Shown in pieces: positions 1 through 7,622 of a stretch of DNA of 64,000 bases; position 1 is the first letter of the stretch; each line of letters begins with the position of its first letter. Origin of the DNA: an uncultured Tropicimonas sp. (GTDB lineage Bacteria > Pseudomonadota > Alphaproteobacteria > Rhodobacterales > Rhodobacteraceae); NCBI GenBank assembly GCA_947497945.1, contig CANMIP010000002.1, positions 124,001-188,000 on the forward strand. Reading direction: 5' to 3'. The notes beneath the pieces are model-generated. The model worked only from the letters and a program-made list of their open reading frames with translations, was not told where the DNA came from and did no database searches. The position numbers were made by a program, and so were the translations under genes.

Positions 1-420
1 AACATGGACCCGCCAGGCAAGCTCATTATGGGTCTCGAGCCGTTCGGGATAATACTCGATCCCTGCGCCAAGAACCCGGCCGAAGCGGGTGAGCAGCTCG
101 GACAATTGCAGCACGGTTTCGGCCGAGCGGACGAAATAGAAGAGCGGGGTGCCGACGCTCGGCTTGTCAATGGTGCCAAAATGCAGCCCGAGAAGGTCAT
201 CCCCCGTGAGCCTGGCAGCCTCCTCCCACAGCGTCACGACCTTTCGAAAGGGCACCGAGGCCGTGTCCTGCGCAAGCTCTTTCGGACCGAGGCCCGCCTT
301 GCGCAACAGCCGAACCACGGGACGCCCCTGTGCGCGTAGGTGCTCGACCAGCTGCCTGGCGCGGACCGGATTGTGCAACAGATCGGTCTGGAACGAGGAG
401 CGCGGGACAGGCCGGACCAT
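1..420 (-). CDS. AraC-family transcriptional regulator, N-terminal part (truncated by window edge)
   Basis: The minus strand is open from an ATG at 418-420 to the window edge, giving 140 residues that start MVRPVPRSSFQTDL. The stretch around LLRKAGLGPKELAQDTASV, followed by a region ending FVRSAETVLQLSELLTRFGR, matches the effector-binding half (arabinose-binding-like domain) of OruR/ArgR-type AraC regulators. The C-terminal double helix-turn-helix would lie beyond the edge. It faces away from dusA, and a long non-coding stretch lies upstream. Family assignment is from the N-terminal domain only, so the ligand and target genes cannot be inferred. Confidence 0.75.
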   Translation of the reverse strand, partial: MVRPVPRSSFQTDLLHNPVRARQLVEHLRAQGRPVVRLLRKAGLGPKELAQDTASVPFRKVVTLWEEAARLTGDDLLGLHFGTIDKPSVGTPLFYFVRSAETVLQLSELLTRFGRVLGAGIEYYPERLETHNELAWRVHV

Positions 421-730
421 TATCTGCCCCCGCGCCCTGCCGCGAGGCGCCGCCACTTGCGCCCCCTCGACCAGTGCAAGCGGCGCCGGGGAACGGTCGG
501 ATCAGAGCGGCTTCCGCGTGCTGCCTCTCCGAAGCGCTGCGCGGAAACTGCCGAGGACGGACGCCCGTGTTCCCGGGTCCCGGAAAGCGTGGCAGGTCCA
601 CGGGATCCGGCGGTCCGGGACAATCGCGGTTTTCCTGCTCCAGCGGAGACGTGAGCCTCTCTGCAGCGACCTGGAAGGTATTGCCACACCCTCATGCCTG
701 GACTCCCAACCCTGTTTCCCGTCGCCATAC

Positions 731-747
731 GATTGCAACTTGCAATC
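731..747. promoter_or_regulatory. Perfect palindrome, possible operator
   Basis: GATTGCAA and TTGCAATC are exact reverse complements separated by one base. The site lies about 310 bp upstream of the AraC-type regulator start in AT-richer DNA. A binding site for that regulator or another dimeric protein is an inference from symmetry and position. Confidence 0.35.
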
Positions 748-1107
748 AAATCTATAGCAAAACGAGGAGGGAGGACAAGATGTAGCGCTGTGACCATGGT
801 GTGACCTGTCCTCCCTGTGCGGTTTTCCGCTGCCATGACGGATGACCCGTGAGAGCAGTGGAAATGACAACGAAGGGCAGCAAGTTCGGCCCTCTTCCAG
901 TTCGCACCGGACCCAGCACTCGGCAAGGCGCGCGCAAAACGGCCGTTCGCCGCGTTGTGACACCCCCCCAGAGGCGGGCCATTTCCGGGACCGCGACAGG
1001 GAGTTCGAGGTTGGTTCGGTCCCTGCGGGACAAAAAAAGACGAGGCAGACCCACCTTGGACACAACTTCGTCGGGGGAGTGCTGCGCCTTGCAACGGGCC
1101 GCTGTTC

Positions 1108-1147
1108 GGTGCAACAGGAGCGCGAAAATGCAGCATTCTGTTGCACC
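1108..1147. promoter_or_regulatory. Spaced inverted repeat upstream of dusA
   Basis: GGTGCAACAG at 1108-1117 is matched exactly by its reverse complement CTGTTGCACC at 1138-1147, with 20 bases between. A related TTGCAACG lies just upstream near 1090. The spacing suits two half-sites of a DNA-binding protein or a long-loop mRNA hairpin in the dusA leader. No T-tract follows, so an intrinsic terminator is unlikely. Confidence 0.3.
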
Positions 1148-1194
1148 GCCCTCGAAAACAGCGGCGTCTGGCCCGAAACAACGGAGACCGAGGT

Positions 1195-2220
1195 TTGGCC
1201 GAGCTCAGGCAATCCACTGAGGGATCAGGAAGATCCTGCCTTCGCCAGTCCGCGCGCCTGTCGGTCGCCCCGATGCTCGACTGGACGGATCGCCATTGCC
1301 GCTGCTTTCATCGCGTGATGTCCGCACGGACCCTTCTCTATACCGAAATGGTCACCGCACCGGCGCTTGTGCGCGGCGGCGCCCTGCATCTTCTGGCCTT
1401 CGATCCGGCCGAAGCGCCGGTGGCCCTGCAACTCGGGGGCTCGGACGCGCGGGAGCTTGCGCTGGCGACGCGGATGGCCGCAGAGGCCGGCTATGACGAG
1501 ATCAACCTCAATCTCGGCTGCCCGTCAGACCGGGTTCAGTCGGGGATGTTCGGCGCCGTCCTGATGCGCGAGCCGAACCTCGTCGCCGATTGCCTGGCCG
1601 GGATGCAGGCGGCGGTCTCCGTTCCGGTGACGGCCAAATGCAGGATCGGTGTCGATGACCAGACGCCCGAGGAAGTCCTGCCCCGCTTTCTCGAAACGCT
1701 GCGCGGCGCGGGGATCGATCGCGTCACGATCCATGCCCGCAAGGCCTGGCTGAAAGGGCTCAGCCCGAAAGAGAACCGGGATATTCCGCCGCTGGACTAC
1801 CCGCTGGTTCACGCGATGAAACAGGAATTTCCGCAGATGCACCTGTCGATCAACGGCGGCATCGCTACGCTGGACGCCGCGGAGGCGCAGCTGGCGGCCG
1901 GGATGGATGGCGTCATGATCGGCCGGGCGGCCTATCACCAGCCCGCCGAGATCCTGCTCGACGCGGATCGACGGATCTTCGGAGAGGCCTGCGAGCCGCT
2001 GTCCCGGCATGAGGTCGTGGCGCGGATGCGTCCCTATATCGCCCGCCACCTCGAAACCGGCGGACGCCTGCACCAGGTCACACGCCACATGCTTGGGCTG
2101 TTCGCGGGCAAACCCGGCGCGCGCGGCTGGCGCCGTGTGCTCAGCGAAGGCGCTTCGGGCCCGGGGGCCGGGCTGGAGGTGCTCGACGCCGCCCTGGAGC
2201 CGGTTTCGACCCTGGCCTGA
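1195..2220 (+). CDS. dusA: tRNA-dihydrouridine(20/20a) synthase DusA
   Basis: This flavoenzyme reduces uridine 20/20a in the D-loop of tRNA using FMN and NADPH. The N-terminal RLSVAPMLDWTDRHCR is the DusA signature. NLGCPSDRVQSG carries the catalytic cysteine region, and VTIHARKAWLKGLSPKENR and SINGGI supply FMN- and tRNA-contacting segments of the TIM barrel. The start is uncertain: homology begins near 1255, and no ATG precedes it in frame. TTG at 1195 follows a GGAGA and is preferred. ATG at 1273 would cut into the conserved motif, and TTG at 1141 lies inside an inverted repeat. The gene stands alone and converges on the ccmI cluster. Confidence 0.93.
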   Translation: MAELRQSTEGSGRSCLRQSARLSVAPMLDWTDRHCRCFHRVMSARTLLYTEMVTAPALVRGGALHLLAFDPAEAPVALQLGGSDARELALATRMAAEAGYDEINLNLGCPSDRVQSGMFGAVLMREPNLVADCLAGMQAAVSVPVTAKCRIGVDDQTPEEVLPRFLETLRGAGIDRVTIHARKAWLKGLSPKENRDIPPLDYPLVHAMKQEFPQMHLSINGGIATLDAAEAQLAAGMDGVMIGRAAYHQPAEILLDADRRIFGEACEPLSRHEVVARMRPYIARHLETGGRLHQVTRHMLGLFAGKPGARGWRRVLSEGASGPGAGLEVLDAALEPVSTLA

Positions 2221-2439
2221 CACTGCCCGGACCGTGCGCCGCCCCCCCCGCAGACTGCATCGGCAATCCACCCGCCATCCCGATCAAATTCGGATAGGTT
2301 CAGATCCTTGCGCGCCGGAGTAAAAGCGCTGTCAGGGCGGGTTTCGGCCTTGCCCCCTGCCCTTCGGCGCATGGCCCAAACGACCGCGAACGTTCCCTGC
2401 CGACAAAGGGGATCCCCAGGGCCCGGCGGCCCGATATCC

Positions 2440-2673
2440 TCAGTCGGCGCGCCGCGCCGCGCGCCCGCCACGCCGCTTCTTCAGCAGACCCGCCCGGGAC
2501 GGAAGCTCGTCGATCAGCGCCTGCCGCCCAGCCTGCGAGAGCTGGCCCCAGCCGGCGATCTCGTCCATGGTCCGGAAACAGCCGGCACAGATCCGCGCCT
2601 CGGGATGGATCACGCAGACCTTGTTGCAGGGCGAGGCCACCTCGTCCCGCTTCCACAGATCGTCATCCTTCAT
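2440..2673 (-). CDS. DUF1289 family small cysteine protein
   Basis: A 77-residue protein with the DUF1289 pattern [22 protein letters not shown], in which four cysteines could bind a metal or Fe-S centre, and a downstream EIAGW motif typical of the family. The tail is basic ([11 protein letters not shown]). Its ATG overlaps the ruvX TGA as ATGA, so it is translationally coupled as the last gene of ccmI-ruvX-DUF1289. Its biochemical role is unknown. It is often found beside housekeeping genes in Rhodobacteraceae. Confidence 0.85.
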   Translation of the reverse strand: MKDDDLWKRDEVASPCNKVCVIHPEARICAGCFRTMDEIAGWGQLSQAGRQALIDELPSRAGLLKKRRGGRAARRAD

Positions 2674-3146
2674 TGCGTCCGCCTCATATGCCCCAGCCTG
2701 TCCAGCGCTCCTTGCAGGATAAACCCGGCAGCGACGTGATCGATCACCTCTGCGCGACGCTTTCGCGACGTATCCGCCTCCAGCAGCGCTCTCTCGGCCG
2801 CCACGGTCGACAGGCGCTCGTCCCAATAGGTGATCGGCAGGTCGGTCAGCTTCTCCAGATTGCGGGCAAAGGCGCGGGTCGACTGGCAGCGCGGGCCCTC
2901 GCTGCCATCCATGTTGCGCGGCAGCCCGAGCACGATGCCGCCCGCCTCGCGGTCGGCCAGCAGCGCCAGCAGCTTCTCGGCATCGACACCGAATTTCTTC
3001 CGCCGGATCGTCTCCACCGGCGTCGCCGTGCCCAGCAGCCGGTCCGAGATCGCAACGCCAATGGTCGCGGTGCCGAGATCCAGCCCGGCAACGGCGCGCG
3101 CAGCCGGCAAGGCGGCGGCGAAATCCGCGATCTCCTCGCAGATCAC
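2670..3146 (-). CDS. ruvX: Putative pre-16S rRNA nuclease / Holliday junction resolvase-like RuvX (YqgF)
   Basis: A 158-residue protein with an RNase H-like fold. [16 protein letters not shown] carries the first catalytic aspartate, [15 protein letters not shown] is the family glycine loop, and YWDERLST gives the second acidic site. The terminal part around [17 protein letters not shown] provides the last aspartate. The role is processing of the 5' end of 16S rRNA. The start overlaps the ccmI stop by four bases and the stop overlaps the DUF1289 start, so the three genes form one transcription unit. Confidence 0.93.
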   Translation of the reverse strand: MICEEIADFAAALPAARAVAGLDLGTATIGVAISDRLLGTATPVETIRRKKFGVDAEKLLALLADREAGGIVLGLPRNMDGSEGPRCQSTRAFARNLEKLTDLPITYWDERLSTVAAERALLEADTSRKRRAEVIDHVAAGFILQGALDRLGHMRRTQ

Positions 3147-4672
3147 TGCGCCGGCTCCAGCCCGATGGCCACGGCCGCCTCGCGCACGATCGCCAGATGC
3201 TCGGGATCCGGGAAACGCTCCTGCGCCTCGCCCCAGATCGCGGCCGCCCAGTCAAGCTCGCCCAGCACGCCCAGCGAAGAGATCATCCGCGCCCAGTCGC
3301 GCGGCGGTCCGCCTTCGGTGGCCAGCCGGTCGCCAAGCTGCTCGACCATGCCACGGATCATCGCCTCGCGATCCGCGGGCTCCATTTCCGCCGCGGCCTC
3401 GAGATCCTCTTGCGACGGCCCCCGTCCATTCGGACCGACCGCCTCGACCCCGGCAAAACGCGCCGCCTCGCGGATCGGCGCCAGGTCGGCCTCCTCGGAG
3501 AAGGTCCGCTGCGCCTCCGACCAGATCAGCCCGGCCCGCTCGGTATTGCCCAGCACGCCATGCGCGCGGATCAGCTTGGCCCAGTCGGAGGGCGGCCCGC
3601 CCTCCTCGGCCATGCGACGGCCAAGCTGGTCGACCATGCCCTGGATCATCTCCTGGCGGTCCTCTTCCGACATCTCCTGCGCGGCCTGCATATCCTCGAG
3701 CGAGGGCCCGCCCGCGCCATGCGGGTTGACCAGCCCCGCTTCCGGCGGAAGCTGGTAGTCGAGCATGCCGGCCATGTAGGCGACGCTCTCCAGCCGCGCG
3801 CGGATGATCGGGATCCATGGCGCGGTCGGCGGCCCCTCGCGCAGCAGCGGCTCCCAGAAGGAAAAGGCCTGGTCGGGACGGCCGGTCTGAAGATGCATCA
3901 GCCCCGCATAGTAGCGCGCGATCGGGTTCTTCGGATCAAGCTGCAACGCGCCGTTCAGCGCCTGGTCGGCCTCCTGCGAGACCACGCCACCAGCGGCCTG
4001 GATCAGCATCGCGGCATGGGTGGTGTAATCCTGGCTCGTCGCGCCCTCGCCCTTCAGCGCGATCACCCGGGCCTGGGCTGCATGCGCGGCCGGCAGATTG
4101 CCCAGCTGCGCCTCGTTGCGCGCCAGCAGCACCCAGCCTTCCAGCTCGTCGGGCCGCTCCACGACAGCGGCGCGCAGCTTCTCGATCAGCTCGGCATATT
4201 GCGGATCGATTTCCGGCGCCGGGCTGGGCGGCATCTGCGCCTCGTACTCGGCCTGGCTCGAACGGTTGCGACGGGCCTGCTCGGCATCGGCCAGGCGCTT
4301 GGCGAGCGGCTGGTCGCCATAACCCGGCGCGCCGATCGCCTCGTAGATCGCGAAAGCGCCCCCGATGACGGCAATGCCGCCGATGGCCGCCGCGGCGAAA
4401 CTCAGCGCCCGCGGTGCCGCACGCGTCTCCGCCCCGCGGGACTTGTCGGCCTCCAGGATGCGCCGCTTGATCTCGGTGCGCAGCCGGTCGCCCTCTTCCT
4501 CGGTCACGACACCGCGCGCCAGGTCCTTCTCCACCGCGCCAAGCTGGTCGCGATAGATCTGCATGTCGAGCGCGCCGCGTTCCTCGGCCTCGCCACGCGG
4601 GCGCAGCAGCGCCCAGCCGATCCAGAGCGTTGAAATCAGCGCAAGCGCAGCAGAGACGATCCAGAATGTCAT
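3143..4672 (-). CDS. ccmI: Cytochrome c biogenesis protein CcmI with duplicated C-terminal module
   Basis: CcmI chaperones apocytochrome c to the CcmFH haem ligase. The N-terminus has the typical membrane segment [20 protein letters not shown], a cytoplasmic coiled stretch ([19 protein letters not shown]) and a second membrane helix near residues 92-112. A periplasmic TPR-rich domain follows. At 509 residues it is longer than usual. The excess is explained by two similar segments of about 80 residues near 322-400 and 412-495, each starting GPS-x-ED and containing EGGPP-x-DWA-x-xI and GLIWSEAQ or AIWGEAQ. It is the first gene of the ccmI-ruvX-DUF1289 unit. Confidence 0.9.
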   Translation of the reverse strand: MTFWIVSAALALISTLWIGWALLRPRGEAEERGALDMQIYRDQLGAVEKDLARGVVTEEEGDRLRTEIKRRILEADKSRGAETRAAPRALSFAAAAIGGIAVIGGAFAIYEAIGAPGYGDQPLAKRLADAEQARRNRSSQAEYEAQMPPSPAPEIDPQYAELIEKLRAAVVERPDELEGWVLLARNEAQLGNLPAAHAAQARVIALKGEGATSQDYTTHAAMLIQAAGGVVSQEADQALNGALQLDPKNPIARYYAGLMHLQTGRPDQAFSFWEPLLREGPPTAPWIPIIRARLESVAYMAGMLDYQLPPEAGLVNPHGAGGPSLEDMQAAQEMSEEDRQEMIQGMVDQLGRRMAEEGGPPSDWAKLIRAHGVLGNTERAGLIWSEAQRTFSEEADLAPIREAARFAGVEAVGPNGRGPSQEDLEAAAEMEPADREAMIRGMVEQLGDRLATEGGPPRDWARMISSLGVLGELDWAAAIWGEAQERFPDPEHLAIVREAAVAIGLEPAQ

Positions 4673-4917
4673 AGGCCCTCCTGGCGGCCAGCCTTGGGTT
4701 GGTCGATTTTTAAGCGTTGGACTACACCTCTATCCGCATCCTTGGGCAGGGCAAAGCCCTTCCCGCGATCGGGCTGGGGTGCTGTCCGATCACAAGGTCG
4801 TTTCCCGCACGCAAGATGCCGCAGGCGGGCAGATGTACTTTCTGAATCGATCCCAAAAAGATTACCGTGCCCGGGGCGCCGCAAGGTGCCCGCCGCTGCC
4901 CAGGACGAGGACCGCCC

Positions 4918-6165
4918 ATGCGCCGTTATTCCGCCTTTGCCATCGCCCGCGAAGCCTTCCGCCACCATGCCGGCTGGGAGCGCGCCTGGCGCTCGCCGGA
5001 GCCGAAAAAGAAGTACAAGGTGATCGTGATCGGCGCCGGCGGCCACGGGCTTGCTACCGCCTATTACCTTGGAAAGAATTACGGAATCCGCGATGTCGCG
5101 GTGCTGGAAAAGGGCTGGCTCGGCGGCGGCAACACGGGGCGGAACACCACCATCATCCGCTCGAACTACCTGCAGGACCCCTCGGCCGCGATCTACGAGA
5201 AGTCGCGCAGCCTCTACGAGACCTTCAGCCAGGATCTGAACTACAACGCCATGTTCTCCCCCCGCGGCGTGATGATGCTGGCCCAGACCCAGCACGAGAT
5301 CCGCGGCTACCAGCGCACCGCTCACGCCAATGTGTTGCAAGGCGTGGAAACGGAATTCATCTCGCCCGCCCGCGTCAAGGAAATCGTGCCGATCATCAAT
5401 CTCGACGGGCCGCGCTACCCCGTCCTCGGCGCGCTCTGGCAGCCGCGCGCCGGCTCGGCGCGCCATGACGCGATCGCCTGGGGCTATGCGCGGGCCTGTT
5501 CGGCCATGGGGATGGACATCATCCAGAAATGCGAAGTGACCGGCGTGCGCTCCGAAAACGGCGCGGTCACCGGCGTTTCGACCAGCAAGGGCGAGATCGA
5601 CTGCGACAAGCTCGCCATCGTCGTCGCCGGCCATTCGGGGCAGCTCGCCGACATGGCCGGCTTCCGCCTGCCCATCGAGTCGGTGGCGCTTCAGGCGCTG
5701 GTCTCCGAGCCGATCAAGCCCTGCATGGATTGCGTCGTCATGGCCAACACGGTGCATGGCTATATGAGCCAGTCCGACAAGGGCGAGATGGTGATCGGCG
5801 GCGGCGCGGATGGTTACAACAACTACACCCAGCGCGGCTCCTTCCTTCATATCGAGGAGACGGTCCGCGCGCTGGTCGAGACCTTCCCGATGATCTCGCG
5901 GCTGAAGATGATGCGGATGTGGGGCGGCATCGTCGACATGACGGGCGACCGCTCGCCGGTGATCTCCAGGACCCCGCTCGGCAATTGCTTCATCAATGCC
6001 GGCTGGGGCACGGGCGGGTTCAAGTCCATCCCCGGCTCCGGCTGGGCGATGGCCGAACTGGTCGCCAAGGGCGAGCCGGGGCCACTGGCCGCCGAATTCG
6101 GCCTCGACCGCTTCCGCGAAGGCCGCTTCATCGACGAGAGTGTCGCGGCGGGGGTGGCGCACTGA
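4918..6165 (+). CDS. soxB: Sarcosine oxidase beta subunit
   Basis: This is the FAD subunit of heterotetrameric sarcosine oxidase, which demethylates sarcosine to glycine and, with tetrahydrofolate, yields methylene-THF and hydrogen peroxide. The 415-residue sequence has the dinucleotide-binding motif VIGAGGHGLATAYYLGK, the NTGRNTTIIRSNYL segment near the covalent flavin site and a DAO-fold C-terminus ending GWGTGGFKSIPGSG. The ATG at 4918 follows an ACGAGGA ribosome site. It heads the operon, but soxD is displaced by about 1.1 kb. Confidence 0.95.
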   Translation: MRRYSAFAIAREAFRHHAGWERAWRSPEPKKKYKVIVIGAGGHGLATAYYLGKNYGIRDVAVLEKGWLGGGNTGRNTTIIRSNYLQDPSAAIYEKSRSLYETFSQDLNYNAMFSPRGVMMLAQTQHEIRGYQRTAHANVLQGVETEFISPARVKEIVPIINLDGPRYPVLGALWQPRAGSARHDAIAWGYARACSAMGMDIIQKCEVTGVRSENGAVTGVSTSKGEIDCDKLAIVVAGHSGQLADMAGFRLPIESVALQALVSEPIKPCMDCVVMANTVHGYMSQSDKGEMVIGGGADGYNNYTQRGSFLHIEETVRALVETFPMISRLKMMRMWGGIVDMTGDRSPVISRTPLGNCFINAGWGTGGFKSIPGSGWAMAELVAKGEPGPLAAEFGLDRFREGRFIDESVAAGVAH

Positions 6166-6743
6166 TGCAGAAGGCACGATTGAAACCGGTACTGTTGTAT
6201 GATGCGGTTGGACTGTCCTTCATTGCGTTCTGGATAGCCCTTTCTGTTCATGCCTTTACAGATGGAGATTGGGGCCGCTTTCAGCGTTTGGGAACTGTCG
6301 GGGTATGCGCGTCCGTAATTTACTTCGGTTTGATCCGTCACGGTGTCCAATCGCCACCGAGATATGAAGAGCGTTTCTTTTATCTGTCCCAGGACACTAT
6401 CTCCAACACCCGTTCAATCTACATGGCCCACGCAAGGCTTTGCACCCTTGCTGCGGCCTTGGAAGGAGAGGCGATCAAGGCCGGACGAACGCCATCGGAT
6501 ACAGTATCCAAACTCGCCAGTCTGTTTCATTTGGGGAACTTCGTGAAAGATGCCGAGGAAATCTTGTCAGAGCCAGAAGGCAAAATGATCAAGAACCTAG
6601 AGATTTCAGTCGCTGCCAACGACCGAGTGGGAAGGGGGCGGGCTCGTATCGAAAGACTGCAGCTAACCACTTTGGTCTTGGCAACTATGCAGGCCGGTTT
6701 TGGAGATCTTCTCGCGAGATACGTATCTGGGGAGGCAGGGTGA
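6165..6743 (+). CDS. Unknown membrane protein inserted in the sox operon
   Basis: A 192-residue protein that starts within the soxB stop (TGATG), so it is probably coupled to it. Two hydrophobic segments near residues 8-26 and 36-54 suggest a two-helix anchor. The rest is a soluble, mildly charged region with no motif I recognise. Its base composition is clearly less GC-rich than soxB and soxA on either side, which suggests acquisition. It is not one of the usual sarcosine oxidase subunits. A real coding region is likely because it has a full-length frame, a coupled start and plausible membrane topology. Confidence 0.6.
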   Translation: MQKARLKPVLLYDAVGLSFIAFWIALSVHAFTDGDWGRFQRLGTVGVCASVIYFGLIRHGVQSPPRYEERFFYLSQDTISNTRSIYMAHARLCTLAAALEGEAIKAGRTPSDTVSKLASLFHLGNFVKDAEEILSEPEGKMIKNLEISVAANDRVGRGRARIERLQLTTLVLATMQAGFGDLLARYVSGEAG

Positions 6744-6791
6744 TGCGAAGGACACCTTTCCAAAGGATGGGCGCTCCGTTCGAGCCGTGGT

Positions 6792-6933
6792 GCCCGGCCG
6801 AAAGGCCGGGCCGCGCCCGACCCTCCCCCCGGGAGGGCGCCTCGTCGACGTCCCGCACTGAACCGGTGTTTGACAGAGCGACGCTGCCTCGCAACACCCA
6901 AACGTTGCAGGCGCCCACCCAGGGTCGGGCGCG
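6792..6933. repeat. Hairpin-rich module bounded by 12-bp inverted repeats
   Basis: CGCGCCCGACCC at 6812-6823 is matched by GGGTCGGGCGCG at 6922-6933. Just outside and at the left end lie a perfect 8-bp stem with a GAAA loop (6792-6811) and a CCCTCCC/GGGAGGG hairpin (6821-6837). A 73-codon frame from 6743 crosses it, but its translation is low in complexity and is not called. The module sits between the acquired membrane gene and the TfoX-domain gene and could be a miniature element or an mRNA-stabilising structure. Confidence 0.45.
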
Positions 6934-6964
6934 CCCCTCCGCGCTTTCCGAGAAGGTTGCATAG

Positions 6965-7294
6965 ATGGCCTATTCTGAACAGCTCGCCGAAACCATGCGC
7001 GCCGATCTCGGGATCGAGCCTGGCCTCTCGGAGAAGAAGATGTTCGGCGGGCTTTGTTTCCTGCTGAACGGCAACATGGTCTGCGGCGTCCTGAAAGACG
7101 GCGCCATGTTCAGGGTCGGCAAGGAGCGCGAGGCGGCGGCGTTGGAGCTTGGCGCCGAGCCGCTTTCCTTCACCGGACGAAAAATGGGCGGGATGGTCGA
7201 GATCGACGACGGCGCCTTCACCGATGACACGCTGCGACGCGCCCTCGTGGAGCTGTCCCTGTTCAATGCTGCCAGCCTGCCGCCAAAAGGATGA
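6965..7294 (+). CDS. TfoX/Sxy N-terminal domain protein
   Basis: A 109-residue protein consisting only of the TfoX N-terminal domain. KKMFGGLCFLLNGNMVCGV is the family hallmark, followed by a FRVGKE segment and a short helical tail. Full-length TfoX regulates competence in gammaproteobacteria, but single-domain versions are common in Rhodobacteraceae and have no assigned role. It ends 4 bases before soxD and so lies inside the sarcosine oxidase operon. No functional link to sarcosine use can be inferred. Confidence 0.85.
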   Translation: MAYSEQLAETMRADLGIEPGLSEKKMFGGLCFLLNGNMVCGVLKDGAMFRVGKEREAAALELGAEPLSFTGRKMGGMVEIDDGAFTDDTLRRALVELSLFNAASLPPKG

Positions 7295-7298
7295 AGAC

Positions 7299-7622
7299 AT
7301 GCTGATCCTCCACTGCCCCTATTGCGGCATCGAATGCGACGAAACCGAGCTGGCCCCCGGCGGCGAGGCGCATCTCACGCGCCACGGTCCCGGTGCCTCG
7401 GACGCGGAATTCGAAGCCTATCTCTTCGAGCGCGCGAACCCGAAAGGCGTGCATTTCGAGCGCTGGCGCCACGCCAATGGCTGTGGCAAGTGGTTCCTCG
7501 CCGCCCGCTCGACCACCACGCTGGAAGTCTTCGGCACCTATGAAGCACAAACCACCGAGCCGCCCGCCGAGATCGTCGAGAAGATCCGCGCGCGCATTCC
7601 GGGATGGGAGGCACGTCCATGA
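7299..7622 (+). CDS. soxD: Sarcosine oxidase delta subunit
   Basis: A 107-residue protein with the zinc-binding start MLILHCPYCGIECDETEL and a conserved middle containing FERANPKGVHFERW and CGKWF. This is the small structural subunit of tetrameric sarcosine oxidase. The ATG at 7299 is chosen because the protein begins exactly at the conserved MLILxCPYCG motif. The stop overlaps the soxA ATG as ATGA, implying coupling. Confidence 0.95.
   Translation: MLILHCPYCGIECDETELAPGGEAHLTRHGPGASDAEFEAYLFERANPKGVHFERWRHANGCGKWFLAARSTTTLEVFGTYEAQTTEPPAEIVEKIRARIPGWEARP

Larger units (their letters stand above)
421..1194. other. Intergenic region without a convincing gene
   Basis: About 770 bases separate the AraC-type regulator from dusA. 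Open frames exist on both strands, but they overlap each other, have arginine- and proline-rich translations and lack family features, so none is called. A ribosome-binding-like AGGAGGGAGGA near 770 is followed by ATG and an immediate TAG. Two dyads in this stretch are listed separately. Confidence 0.6.

Noticed and set aside
6743-6964. 73-codon gene between the membrane protein and the TfoX-domain gene
   Set aside because: It crosses stable hairpins and inverted repeats, and its translation is of low complexity.
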